Shown: positions 27,777-36,655 of the stretch, in pieces
How positions within the stretch are numbered: position 1 is the stretch's first letter
Layout of the letters: each line of letters starts with the position of its first letter
Made by a program: the position numbers and the translations under genes
The notes under the pieces: model-generated
The model's database searches: none
Told to the model about the DNA's origin: nothing
The model's input: only the letters and a program-made list of their open reading frames with translations
Assembly (NCBI RefSeq): GCF_965218915.1
Contig: NZ_OZ244708.1
Location: 1,674,001-1,738,000, forward strand
Direction of reading: 5' to 3'
DNA: 64,000 bases
DNA from: Novosphingopyxis sp965218915
GTDB lineage: Bacteria; Pseudomonadota; Alphaproteobacteria; Sphingomonadales; Sphingomonadaceae

Positions 27777-28108
27777 CGTTCTCCATCAAAATTTCTATTG
27801 AGAAATGCGGGTTCGGCTAGGTTCTTCGTTCGCTTCTGTTTCTTCCAACGGCGCATCGAATAAGCAATCAGGCCAGAAGCGAGTGCGGCGAAACTGCCGA
27901 GCGCAATCGAGTTGCGATTGGCTTTGGCCAGAGTTGCCGTGTCTTCACCCAGACGCTTGACCTGCTCGATCTTTCGCGCCTTGAATTGCCGAACGAGGAC
28001 GCTCGGCATGATCTCCCTCTTGGCGGTATCGAAATCTCGCTTCAGCCTGTGACGGACCGCTTTGCGGGCGAGCGTCAACTCGGCAACCTTGGTGCGGCGG
28101 GCGTTCAC
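27773..28108 (-). CDS. YqjK/DUF3618-like small membrane protein
   Basis: The product is 111 residues from GTG 28108 (NARRTKVAELTLARKAVRHR). It has Arg/Lys-rich helices with a predicted single hydrophobic stretch (ALGSFAALASGLIAYSMRRW) and a charged tail. It matches the small third member of yqjD-yqjE-yqjK-type clusters, but the family assignment is tentative. It overlaps yqjE-like by 4 nt (GTGA) and the next gene by 4 nt. Confidence 0.6.
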   Translation of the reverse strand: MNARRTKVAELTLARKAVRHRLKRDFDTAKREIMPSVLVRQFKARKIEQVKRLGEDTATLAKANRNSIALGSFAALASGLIAYSMRRWKKQKRTKNLAEPAFLNRNFDGER

Positions 28109-28557
28109 AAGCTGTTGTCCTCGGCGTGCTCGAACGGGTCGGGTGTCGCAAAGGTCAGCTTTCGCGCTCGTTTCAACGCCAACCAAGCCAGTGCTGCGGA
28201 TATGGCCAACGTCACGAGGGTAACCGAGATAGTAGCGGCAATGGGACCGATCCGCGCCGAAAGCACCAACAAGGTGCCCAGTATCAAAGCTGTGAAAGCC
28301 GAAGCCGCCAAAGCGATCGACGCACCGAACAATAGCGCCGATTGTTTTGCTAGCGATTTGGAATAACGCATTCTTGCGCGCCAATAATCACGTTCGGTCG
28401 CAACCAATTCTTTTATGTCGGCAACCAGTCGGTCGATATTCTCGTGCAGCGTTTCTCCTACCGGTGGCGGAAGCTGTTCTGTCGCCAAGCGGACGCGATG
28501 TTTCTCGCTAGTCGAATATGCGTCCATTCGCACTCTCCCGTCCTCGCCGAGACTCAA
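28105..28557 (-). CDS. YqjE/phage-holin-X-like membrane protein
   Basis: The 150-residue product has a charged N-terminus, a coiled region (ENIDRLVADIKELVATERDYWRARM), then two hydrophobic segments (LFGASIALAASAFTALILGTLLVLSARIG and ISVTLVTLAISAALAWLALKRARKL) as in DUF1469/holin superfamily III proteins, annotated YqjE in E. coli. Its start overlaps the DUF883-like gene stop by 4 nt. Confidence 0.8.
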   Translation of the reverse strand: MSLGEDGRVRMDAYSTSEKHRVRLATEQLPPPVGETLHENIDRLVADIKELVATERDYWRARMRYSKSLAKQSALLFGASIALAASAFTALILGTLLVLSARIGPIAATISVTLVTLAISAALAWLALKRARKLTFATPDPFEHAEDNSL

Positions 28558-29060
28558 ATGTCGTCGTCTAGGTCGAGGCCGGACTTCACGACGCGAGAGG
28601 CTGCGAAGCCCAGCGCGGCGGCGATGCCGATGGCAATTGCCGGACTCTTACGGATAAAGCCCTTAGCTTCGCCAAGCAGTTCGTCTAGTTCCTTGCCGTC
28701 AAGCTTGGCGGCAAGTTCGTCGATAGTTTTAGCGGCGGTCCGGGCGAAATCGCCATAAGTCTTGCCCACATCCTCATCGAGTTTCGCGGCACTGGCTTCC
28801 AGCGCACGCGATACGCCACCCACTTTCTGCACCGCCTTGAATTTGCGGTCGCTCGCAGCGGAACGCACGGAACTTAGCGCCTTGTCCTTGAGACCTAGTG
28901 CCTGGTCTTTCACAATCACTTTGGCCTCCGATGCTGCGGATTTGCCCTTTTCCGCATTAGTTTCGTTTTGCGGCTTCATCGCGGAGGTCGCCGAAGTGGT
29001 TTCTCCGGGGCTTTGAACTCGGGCGGTTCGCGTACCGCCGACGCTGGTCTCATTGGCCAT
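28554..29060 (-). CDS. DUF883/YqjD-like membrane-anchored protein
   Basis: The 168-residue product has an N-terminus rich in Lys, Ala and Ser, a long amphipathic helix (KTYGDFARTAAKTIDELAAK) and a C-terminal hydrophobic segment, FIRKSPAIAIGIAAALGFAASRVVKS, the usual DUF883 end, which anchors the protein to the inner membrane. It is the first of four overlapping genes in the same direction. Confidence 0.75.
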   Translation of the reverse strand: MANETSVGGTRTARVQSPGETTSATSAMKPQNETNAEKGKSAASEAKVIVKDQALGLKDKALSSVRSAASDRKFKAVQKVGGVSRALEASAAKLDEDVGKTYGDFARTAAKTIDELAAKLDGKELDELLGEAKGFIRKSPAIAIGIAAALGFAASRVVKSGLDLDDDI

Positions 29061-29269
29061 GATCGATATTATCCTTTCGTATGGCGACTCGGCCGGTCGA
29101 GGTCCAGTCCGACGGTTCGCATGGAGGGGTTGTTGGTCGAACGAAGTCCCGCGCTGCTTGTTCCGTTTGCGATCCGATTTCGAATGGTTATCTGTGCCTG
29201 CCGCTGGAGCGCATCGCTGCCGCGGTAAAGCCTTGCCATGTGGTTCTTGCTGTGATTCAAATGATTGCC

Positions 29270-29581
29270 ATGGTGCGCCGTCCTAAAATCCAGCTGCTCA
29301 TCGTCTCCGCGCTCGGCCCCGGCCTTGCGCTGCTGGCGCTGCTGGCGATCGCGGCTTATGCGATGCTGGGTCCGACGGGTATCCTGGCCTGGACCGATTA
29401 CAAGTCCGGGCTGGTCGAACGGCAGGTCGAGCTTTCCCGATTGCAGGAAGAACGCGATGCGCTGCGCAACCGTGCGCGCCTACTCGACGGCGATCATGTC
29501 GATCCCGATCTGGCGGGCGAGATGATGCGCAAGGAGTTGGGAGTAGCCGCTCCGGACGAGATCATCGTTCCGCTCGATTAA
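29270..29581 (+). CDS. FtsB-type septum formation initiator
   Basis: FtsB-like proteins form an FtsQLB complex that starts division septum synthesis. The 103-residue product has one membrane helix (LLIVSALGPGLALLALLAIAAYAML) followed by a short coiled coil (YKSGLVERQVELSRLQEERDALRNRARLLD) and a tail, the DivIC/FtsB arrangement. ATG 29270 is chosen; another in-frame ATG is 9 nt upstream. It sits 109 nt upstream of pdhA. Confidence 0.85.
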   Translation: MVRRPKIQLLIVSALGPGLALLALLAIAAYAMLGPTGILAWTDYKSGLVERQVELSRLQEERDALRNRARLLDGDHVDPDLAGEMMRKELGVAAPDEIIVPLD

Positions 29582-29690
29582 ATCAACCTTTACTTCGACA
29601 AAGCGCTGTGCCTCAGGCGGTTGCACGCGCCGTGCTTTTCGCTACGTAAGGCTGATATGTCGGGAGCCATGACGCGCTCCGGCGGGAAGG

Positions 29691-30794
29691 ATGAGAATGG
29701 CGAGAGCTCCCCAGAAAAAACAGGCCGCCGGCAAGGCCAAGGCGCAGCCCCCGGAAGCCGCGCAGGACAGGCTTCACGGCCATACCCAGGTCACCGACGA
29801 CGCGCCGGGCAAGCCGGAGCTGTACAAGGCGAGCGATGACGAACTGCTGGAATTCTACCGCCAGATGCTGCTCATCCGCCGGTTCGAGGAGAAAGCGGGC
29901 CAGCTCTACGGCCTCGGCCTCATCGGTGGTTTCTGCCATCTCTATATCGGGCAGGAGGCGGTCGCGGTCGGCCTGCAGTCCGCGCTCGACGGCGATCTCG
30001 ACAGCGTCATCACCGGCTACCGTGATCACGGCCATATGCTGGCCTATGGCCTTGATCCCAAGGTTATCATGGCCGAATTGACCGGACGCCAGGCTGGCAT
30101 CTCCAAGGGTAAGGGTGGATCGATGCACATGTTCTCGGTCGAACATCGCTTCTATGGCGGCCACGGCATCGTCGGCGCGCCGGCACCGCTCGGCACCGGC
30201 CTCGCCTTTGCGCATCATTATCGCGGCGATGGCGGCGTGTGCCTCAGCTATTTCGGCGATGGCGCGGCCAATCAGGGGCAGGTCTACGAAGCCTTCAACA
30301 TGGCCGAACTGTGGAAGCTGCCGATCATCTTCGCGATCGAGAACAACCAATATGCGATGGGCACCAGCGTCAACCGCTCCTCGGCCGAGGAACAGATGTA
30401 CAAACGCGGCCAGTCCTTTCGTATTCCCGGCATCCAGGTCGACGGCATGGACGTGCTGGCGACGCGCGGCGCCGCGGAACTGGCGCTCGAACATGTGCGC
30501 GGCGGCAACGGCCCGATTATTCTCGAGCTCAAAACCTATCGCTATCGCGGCCATTCCATGTCCGATCCGGCCAAATATCGTAGCCGCGAGGAAGTGCAGG
30601 AAATGCGCGAAAAGTCCGATCCGATCGAGCGGTTGAAGGCCAGGCTGATCGAGGGCGGTCATGGCGAGGACGAGCTGAAGGCGATCGACAAGGACATCCG
30701 CGCGACCGTTTCGGACGCCGCCGATTTCGCCGAAAGCTCGCCCGAGCCCGATCTCGATGAACTGTATACCGACGTGCTGGTGGAATCTTACTGA
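29691..30794 (+). CDS. pdhA: pyruvate dehydrogenase E1 component, alpha subunit
   Basis: E1 alpha binds thiamine diphosphate and starts oxidative decarboxylation of pyruvate. The 367-residue product shows the alpha-subunit core: YRDHGHMLAYGLDPKVIMAELTGRQAG, SMHMFSVEHRFYGGHGIVGA, the diphosphate/Mg motif GDGAANQGQVYEAFNMAELW near residue 190, IENNQYAMGTSVNRSSAEE, and the phosphorylation-type loop RYRGHSMSDPAKYRSREEV. Its stop overlaps the pdhB start by one nt (TGATG). Confidence 0.97.
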   Translation: MRMARAPQKKQAAGKAKAQPPEAAQDRLHGHTQVTDDAPGKPELYKASDDELLEFYRQMLLIRRFEEKAGQLYGLGLIGGFCHLYIGQEAVAVGLQSALDGDLDSVITGYRDHGHMLAYGLDPKVIMAELTGRQAGISKGKGGSMHMFSVEHRFYGGHGIVGAPAPLGTGLAFAHHYRGDGGVCLSYFGDGAANQGQVYEAFNMAELWKLPIIFAIENNQYAMGTSVNRSSAEEQMYKRGQSFRIPGIQVDGMDVLATRGAAELALEHVRGGNGPIILELKTYRYRGHSMSDPAKYRSREEVQEMREKSDPIERLKARLIEGGHGEDELKAIDKDIRATVSDAADFAESSPEPDLDELYTDVLVESY

Positions 30795-32245
30795 TGGCGA
30801 TCGAACTCAAAATGCCCGCGCTCTCCCCGACGATGGAGGAGGGCACGCTCGCCAAATGGCTGGTGAAGGAGGGCGATCAGGTCGCTTCCGGCGACATCAT
30901 GGCCGAGATCGAGACCGACAAGGCCACGATGGAGTTCGAGGCGGTGGATGAAGGCACCATTGCCAAGATCCTGATCGAAGAGGGTACCGACGAGGTGAAG
31001 GTCGGCGCGGTGATCGCGATTCTGGCCGAGGAAGGCGAGGATGTGGACGATGCCGTCAAGGGCGGCGGTGCGGCCAAGAGCGAATCGAAGGAAGAGGCCA
31101 AAAGCGACTCAGAGGCCGAGAATGATAGCGAAGAAACGAACGAAGATTCGTCCGGCGATGAGGAAAAGGACGCCGCCCCGACCAAGAACGCGACCGAAAA
31201 GCTCGCCGAGGCCGGCGAGACCGAGACGCTGAGCGATCCTGAAATCCCCGAGGGCACCGAATATGAATCGCTGACCGTGCGCGAGGCGTTGCGCGATGCG
31301 ATGGCCGAGGAAATGCGCTCCGACGACCGCGTGTTCGTGATGGGCGAAGAGGTCGCGCAATATCAGGGCGCCTACAAGGTCACGCAGGGCCTGCTCGACG
31401 AATTTGGCGACAAACGCGTGATCGATACGCCGATCACCGAATATGGCTTTGCCGGCGTCGGCACCGGCGCGGCGATGGGGGGCCTGCGTCCGATCATCGA
31501 GTTCATGACCTTCAACTTCGCCATGCAGGCGATCGATCATGTCGTGAACAGCGCCGCCAAGACCAATTACATGTCGGGCGGCCAGATGCGCTGCCCTGTG
31601 GTGTTCCGCGGCCCCAATGGCGCGGCGAGCCGTGTCGGCGCGCAGCATAGTCAGAATTATGCGCCTTGGTATGCGAGCGTACCGGGCCTGATCGTGATTT
31701 CGCCCTATGATGCGGCGGATGCCAAAGGCCTGCTCAAGGCCGCGATCCGCACCACCGATCCGGTGGTATTCCTGGAAAATGAACTGCTTTACGGGCGCAG
31801 CTTCGATGTGCCCAAGCTCGACGATTTCGTGTTGCCGATCGGCAAGGCGCGGATCGTGCGCGAAGGCGCGGACGTCACCATCGTCAGCTACTCGATCGGC
31901 GTCGGCCTCGCGCTCGAAGCCGCCGAGACGCTGGCGGGCGAGGGGATCGAGGCGGAAGTCATCGACCTGCGCACCTTGCGCCCGCTCGACAAGGCGGCGG
32001 TGCTTAAGAGCCTGAAGAAGACCAACCGCATGGTGGTGGCCGAAGAGGGTTGGCCGACCTGCTCGATTGCGTCCGAAATCGTGGCGATCTGTATGGAGGA
32101 GGGCTTTGACGATCTCGACGCGCCGGTCACCCGCGTGACCAATGTCGACGTGCCGATGCCCTATGCCGCGAATCTGGAAGAGGCCGCGTTGATCGACGCC
32201 GAACATATTATCGCTGCGGTAAAAAAGGTTTGCTACCGCGATTGA
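30794..32245 (+). CDS. pdhB: pyruvate dehydrogenase E1 beta subunit with N-terminal lipoyl domain
   Basis: The 483-residue product begins with a lipoyl domain (MPALSPTMEEGTLAKWLVKE, lipoyl-Lys in EIETDKATMEF near residue 43), a charged Glu/Asp/Ser linker of about 60 residues, and then the beta-subunit domain (TVREALRDAMAEEMRSDDRVFVMGEEV, IEFMTFNFAMQAIDHVVNSAAK, PCSIA-like WPTCSIASEIV near the end). A lipoyl domain on E1 beta is known in several Alphaproteobacteria. It is one nt from pdhA. The E2 and E3 genes are not in the window. Confidence 0.97.
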   Translation: MAIELKMPALSPTMEEGTLAKWLVKEGDQVASGDIMAEIETDKATMEFEAVDEGTIAKILIEEGTDEVKVGAVIAILAEEGEDVDDAVKGGGAAKSESKEEAKSDSEAENDSEETNEDSSGDEEKDAAPTKNATEKLAEAGETETLSDPEIPEGTEYESLTVREALRDAMAEEMRSDDRVFVMGEEVAQYQGAYKVTQGLLDEFGDKRVIDTPITEYGFAGVGTGAAMGGLRPIIEFMTFNFAMQAIDHVVNSAAKTNYMSGGQMRCPVVFRGPNGAASRVGAQHSQNYAPWYASVPGLIVISPYDAADAKGLLKAAIRTTDPVVFLENELLYGRSFDVPKLDDFVLPIGKARIVREGADVTIVSYSIGVGLALEAAETLAGEGIEAEVIDLRTLRPLDKAAVLKSLKKTNRMVVAEEGWPTCSIASEIVAICMEEGFDDLDAPVTRVTNVDVPMPYAANLEEAALIDAEHIIAAVKKVCYRD

Positions 32246-32290
32246 GCAGGGGCAGGGCTGCTTCGGCGCCGCCTTGATAGCGCCGCATCC

Positions 32291-32983
32291 TCAGTTGGCG
32301 GAATATTTATCGCAGGTCTGCTGTGTGGTGCCGACATCGTTGACGAGACCTCCGGAAAGGTTTCGGTCGTCGCGAATATTGTGCGCGGCTTTCTGGTAAA
32401 GCATCACGTTTTTCGTGAACATGTCGCCGAACAGTCCCTTATAGTCGTAGCTCACCTCGACATACATCACCGCTGTGTTCGGCTGCGCCTGAATCTCCTC
32501 GCCAGCGTCTCCCATGCCCGCGAAGGCCGTACCGGTCGAGCCCTTGCCCTCTGCCCCATATTGAGACTGGACGTTCTTGACGCCCAGACAGCGCTGCCAG
32601 TGAATCCACTGTCCGCCCTGGCTGTTACGTTCCAGGCTGGAAAGGATCACGCGCCCGTTCGACAGCAGGTCGAACGAACCGGTTTGCAACTTGAGCCCGG
32701 CAAACGCGGTCTGAATATCGCTTTCCTTGATCGATACCGACGACACATTGTTCTGGGTCTGGCCCAGCCGTGACGCGTTGTCAGCAAGGTTCAGCGCCGC
32801 CTGGCTGATCTCCATATTGACGATCGCTAGATAGGCCACCTCTGTGCCATACATTCCGAGCCCGGTGAATATCGGCAGGCTCAGCGCAAATTCGATCAGC
32901 GCGAGGCCGCTATCGTCGCGCCGTAAGTCACGGATGAACGATTTCGCGCGATTCAGCATGGTCCGGTTCCGCGTCACGAGCAT
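32291..32983 (-). CDS. TadE-type pilus/secretion minor pseudopilin-like protein
   Basis: The 230-residue product has an N-terminal prepilin-like hydrophobic segment (DSGLALIEFALSLPIFTGLGMYGTEVAYLAI, with Glu after the first hydrophobic residues as in TadE), then an extracellular beta-rich domain. It belongs to a set of three Tad genes without the usual tadA/tadB/tadC/rcpA neighbours. Confidence 0.75.
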   Translation of the reverse strand: MLVTRNRTMLNRAKSFIRDLRRDDSGLALIEFALSLPIFTGLGMYGTEVAYLAIVNMEISQAALNLADNASRLGQTQNNVSSVSIKESDIQTAFAGLKLQTGSFDLLSNGRVILSSLERNSQGGQWIHWQRCLGVKNVQSQYGAEGKGSTGTAFAGMGDAGEEIQAQPNTAVMYVEVSYDYKGLFGDMFTKNVMLYQKAAHNIRDDRNLSGGLVNDVGTTQQTCDKYSAN

Positions 32984-33567
32984 GTCCTGGAAACGATGGT
33001 CTTAGTGCCCTGTTTGCCATAGGGCTGGTTCTTCAAAATGGTTTCGGCGGAAACCGTCTTGCGCTGTGACGTTCCCAGCAGAGCCCAGAGCGGAAACAAC
33101 TGATCGTAGCTGACCGAAACATTGTAGACGACGACATCGCGCGCATTGCCCGCCCCCGCGGCGCCGATATCCAAATCCCATTTCAGGTTGTTGTTTTCGT
33201 CTTCATAGGCTTCGTTGTTGTCGCAGGTGCCGTTGCCATTGGCGTCGGCGAGCGTTTCGGCACGCTTCACATCGTTGTAGCTGAAATAGCTTTTGCGCGT
33301 GAACGCGACCACTCCATCGGGCACGATGCGCTTCACCTGGCTGGAAACCTCCGCATCTATCGCCGCTATGTTGCTGGGTCCGGTCTCCAGTGCGCTGGCG
33401 CGCGAGGCCTGCTGGATGGCGCCATTCAGGACTGCGCGTAGATAGACTTGGTGACCGAGATCGAAGGTGCCGATCAGGAGCAGCAAGAATGTGGGCGCGA
33501 TGATCGCGAATTCGATGATGGTTGCGCCGCGCTCGTCATGCGCGAGCAACTGTCTGAAGCGCATCAT
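32974..33567 (-). CDS. second TadE-type protein
   Basis: The 197-residue product has the same prepilin-like N-terminus, DERGATIIEFAIIAPTFLLLLIGTFDLGHQVYLRA, then a globular domain. Its start (33567) overlaps the tadG stop by 4 nt and its stop overlaps the next TadE start by 10 nt, so the three are translated in series. Confidence 0.85.
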   Translation of the reverse strand: MMRFRQLLAHDERGATIIEFAIIAPTFLLLLIGTFDLGHQVYLRAVLNGAIQQASRASALETGPSNIAAIDAEVSSQVKRIVPDGVVAFTRKSYFSYNDVKRAETLADANGNGTCDNNEAYEDENNNLKWDLDIGAAGAGNARDVVVYNVSVSYDQLFPLWALLGTSQRKTVSAETILKNQPYGKQGTKTIVSRTCS

Positions 33568-35408
33568 TGCCTCAGCCTCAGGTCGGCGATGGAATTGGCG
33601 ATCTCGGCAAAGGTGGCGTTCAAGGTTTCTGGGTTGGTCGAGACGAAAGCGCTGTTCGCGCTTGCGCAGCTGGACAGATCGGGCGTTAGGTCGGTCGCGA
33701 ACGCAACGACCCAGACACGGATACCTTTTGCCTTTGCCGCTTCGCAGACGGCGCGAAAACGTTGAGAGTGTCTTTGATACTGATTCGTTGAGCCATCGCT
33801 GGTGACCCTTCTGTCCCAATATTCGAGACCATAGGCGCTGTGATAGTAGATCGACGGTGCCAGCTCGCCATCGGTCATGAATATCATGTGCCGCGCCACG
33901 AAACTGCCGTTGTTTGGCGAAAGCCTCACATTGGCGCCGAATATGCCGTCGGGAGAACTCAGCCGCGCCCCCCAGATCATGCCGATATCGTGATAGGTGC
34001 CCCCATCCGCGGTCAAGCCGTCGGCATAAGCATCGAACTGGGATTTCGTCATCACGCTGAGCAACTGCGCTTTTTTGGGGCAGGCGGTTTGCGCTTTGGT
34101 GCCGGAATAGCTGTTATCGGTGGTCAGATTTCCGCCATTGTACCGCCAGTAGGAAATCTGATTGAAATAAGGACGCCATCCTTCTTCCGAACTGGCGGGA
34201 ACGCCGTCAATATCAAGATCGAACGTACCCGATGGCGTGATGGCCTTGTTTGCAAACGCGATCGACCCGCTTGCCACGGTATCCCGTTCCTCGATACATC
34301 CGGACCAGCTGTAATCGACCGCCGCGCCGGAATCGCCGTTGTAGACCGAGATTTTCCCGCCATTGATGAAATTGGTCAGGTTCGGATAATCGACGCGGCG
34401 GTATCGCCATGCGGCAAAGTTCGCCGTGGTCGGATTGGGGTGGTCCTGCCGCTCGTAATAGCGGTCGATGGTTTCGGTAACCTTGCATTTATAGTCGCGG
34501 TAGGTCGAGGTCCTATATCGCTCAAGCGTGGCAACGACGGTCGTTTTAATGGTGTTATCGCTATTCCAGAACTGCTTAGTATAGCTGTCGCACATGGCCC
34601 GTTCGGCGTCGTTGTCATAATAATTATCCAGCGTACCGCCGCCACTGGTTCGTTGCCCGTCATATGTCCTGGTCGCGCGGGTATAGTGAATGGGAACGCG
34701 CGACTGGTAGCTATGGGTCTTATCCAGCCATGCACTGTTCTGCGTCCGGATCAACTCGCCCACATTCACGGTGCCGGTATAGGGCACGAAGGCGTAACGC
34801 ATGCGAGAGGTCGTTCCGGTCTGCGCGGCGGCCAGGATACCGTAAAAATTCTTCATCGCGGAGCGCAGCGCGGCGATGCGCGTGGTCGTTCCGCCGGAAC
34901 CGTCCGAGATATCCTCGTTCATCGATCCCGTGGTATCCAGCACCATCGTGATGTCGGCATTGGAAACCTCCAGCACCGCGCTGCACTCGACAGCCAGATT
35001 GATGGTCTCGCGCCCGAAAAAATACATCACGACCGTCGGCAGCACCACCGACGCCGTTCCGTTGACCGTGGTGCCGTTGTCCGGCGTGCTCGACGAAAAG
35101 GACAGGTTCTGGCTGCCCTGCCATCCCCCCCTGTAATTGGCGGTGAAAAAGCGGTTCGCCTGGGTCTGCGCGGCCGCCGTGTAGGTGCCATCGCCCACGG
35201 CCTTGCGTCCGGCCAGCACGCCCGCATCGCAGGCCTGCTGGAGCCTGGTCTTGACCATATAGCTTCGGCTGACGTCCACGCTGCCGCCGATGATCGCCAG
35301 GAGCGGAACCAGCGCGGCTGCCATCATGGCAAGCGTGTTGCCGCGCTGATCGCGCGCCAGACGGCTCAGAAAGCCGGCTATTCCCACATTTCCTGGCAGT
35401 TGGCGCAT
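33564..35408 (-). CDS. TadG-like protein with vWA domain
   Basis: TadG proteins are membrane-anchored, often with a vWA domain that may bind surfaces or partners. The 614-residue product has an N-terminal signal anchor (GNTLAMMAAALVPLLAIIGGSVDVSRSYMV) after DQR, then the vWA MIDAS DTTGSMNED near residue 155. Distal metal-site elements and a second vWA-like half follow (IFMTDGELAPSIYY, VWVVAFATDL, CASANSAFVSTNPETLNATF). ATG 35408 (MRQLPGNVG) fits; the frame is open upstream. It is oriented with the two TadE genes. Confidence 0.8.
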   Translation of the reverse strand: MRQLPGNVGIAGFLSRLARDQRGNTLAMMAAALVPLLAIIGGSVDVSRSYMVKTRLQQACDAGVLAGRKAVGDGTYTAAAQTQANRFFTANYRGGWQGSQNLSFSSSTPDNGTTVNGTASVVLPTVVMYFFGRETINLAVECSAVLEVSNADITMVLDTTGSMNEDISDGSGGTTTRIAALRSAMKNFYGILAAAQTGTTSRMRYAFVPYTGTVNVGELIRTQNSAWLDKTHSYQSRVPIHYTRATRTYDGQRTSGGGTLDNYYDNDAERAMCDSYTKQFWNSDNTIKTTVVATLERYRTSTYRDYKCKVTETIDRYYERQDHPNPTTANFAAWRYRRVDYPNLTNFINGGKISVYNGDSGAAVDYSWSGCIEERDTVASGSIAFANKAITPSGTFDLDIDGVPASSEEGWRPYFNQISYWRYNGGNLTTDNSYSGTKAQTACPKKAQLLSVMTKSQFDAYADGLTADGGTYHDIGMIWGARLSSPDGIFGANVRLSPNNGSFVARHMIFMTDGELAPSIYYHSAYGLEYWDRRVTSDGSTNQYQRHSQRFRAVCEAAKAKGIRVWVVAFATDLTPDLSSCASANSAFVSTNPETLNATFAEIANSIADLRLRQ

Positions 35409-35570
35409 GCCGGTGTTTGCCCCTAGTACTGAACTTTCAGTCGGATGAGGGTAGGGCGAATAGGGTGTAATGGTGCAACACTGCTCAATGCTTATGGTTA
35501 ACGCGCCTTTGCGATCGGCCTTGACCGGGCATTTCAAGTTCGTCGCGGCTGCGATAAGGGAACCGGATTG

Positions 35571-36149
35571 ATGCCCGACCGTCGCACCGATAAACCTTGG
35601 GAAACGCTCGCCCTCACCACCGCCTTGGCAGAGGATCGCGAGTTGCTTGCCGTCCTCCTGGAGTTCGACCGTCGGCTGCACCGGATCGTCGAGGGCAGCA
35701 GCGAACCTATATTAGGTCAGATCAGCCTGGCATGGTGGCGCGATGTCATTAAGGCCGATGCGCCGCCCAAGGGCGAGCCGCTGATCGGGCGAATTCAGGC
35801 GCTGCGCGAAAACACTGGTTGGCCGTTCGACGCGGCGATGCTGGCGATGATCGACGGCTGGGAGGCGCGGCTGTCGGTCCCGGATGATCGCAACGCGTTT
35901 GCGGATGGAAGGGGGGCGGGGCTGTTCCGAGCTTTTGCCGGCCCCGGAGAGTGGCTAGGCCTTGAGGCGGCTGCGCGATGCTGGGCTTTGGCAGGATCGG
36001 AAAATCGCGCAAACGATGGCCCTGACATGCGTGCATTACGTAACTGGCCGCGGCGCTTGCGGCCGCTGTCCCTGTTGGCGCTGGCTGGCCGTGGGGGCGG
36101 ACCACTCGCCGGGTTCCGGCTTAGCTGGCATGGCTTGACGGGCCGCTGA
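35571..36149 (+). CDS. squalene/phytoene synthase-like protein (short form)
   Basis: The 192-residue product is shorter than true phytoene synthases, which are about 300 residues. It has FDRRLHRIVEGSSEPILGQISLAWWRDVIK, matching the IxxAWWRD/E helix of the squalene/phytoene synthase fold, and DAAMLAMIDGWEARL, but I see no full pair of DxxxD prenyl-diphosphate motifs. ATG 35571 has AAGGGA upstream. A carotenoid or assembly-factor (NDUFAF6-like) role is possible, not shown. Confidence 0.7.
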   Translation: MPDRRTDKPWETLALTTALAEDRELLAVLLEFDRRLHRIVEGSSEPILGQISLAWWRDVIKADAPPKGEPLIGRIQALRENTGWPFDAAMLAMIDGWEARLSVPDDRNAFADGRGAGLFRAFAGPGEWLGLEAAARCWALAGSENRANDGPDMRALRNWPRRLRPLSLLALAGRGGGPLAGFRLSWHGLTGR

Positions 36150-36183
36150 GCTTTGGCATGATGGAGCCGGGGGGTAACAGCGT

Positions 36184-36648
36184 ATGAGCCGTTTCGTGGC
36201 TGGGATATTGGGGACATTGCTACTGCTGGGTGCCGGACTACTGTGGTGGCAGAGCCGTGCGCGGGAGGAAGAGCCGATCGTCGCGCCGCCGCCGCCGGAA
36301 CTTGCGCCTTCAACCGATCTCCCTGATGCCGGGGACTTGGGCGATGCCCGTGGCCCCGCCCCGCCGATGCCGCCCGCCGCGCCGAAGGCCTCGCGCGAGG
36401 AGGTGCGCTTCAACCGCTACGACCGGGACCGCGACGAACTCATCACCCGCAACGAGCTCATGAGCAGCCGCACCGCCGCCTTCCGCAAGCTCGATACGGA
36501 CGGTAACAATCTGCTGACCTTTGAAGAATGGGCGGTGGCGACTGGGGATCGGTTCAAGGCGGCGGATGCGGACAAGAACGGGCTGCTGACTCGTCCGGAA
36601 TTTGCCACCACCGCGCCGAAGCGGGCGTCGCCAAAATGCCGCTGCTAG
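36184..36648 (+). CDS. membrane-anchored EF-hand protein
   Basis: The 154-residue product has an N-terminal membrane helix, then a Pro-rich linker and three EF-hand calcium loops: DRDRDELITRNEL, DTDGNNLLTFEEW and DADKNGLLTRPEF, each with the D-x-D/N-x-D/N and final Glu pattern. It probably binds calcium outside the membrane. It is convergent with trmFO. Confidence 0.85.
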   Translation: MSRFVAGILGTLLLLGAGLLWWQSRAREEEPIVAPPPPELAPSTDLPDAGDLGDARGPAPPMPPAAPKASREEVRFNRYDRDRDELITRNELMSSRTAAFRKLDTDGNNLLTFEEWAVATGDRFKAADADKNGLLTRPEFATTAPKRASPKCRC

Positions 36649-36655
36649 GCAATAT

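Noticed and set aside
32246..32290. Rho-independent terminator after pdhB
   Set aside because: The GC-rich stretch has no clear stem and no T-run.
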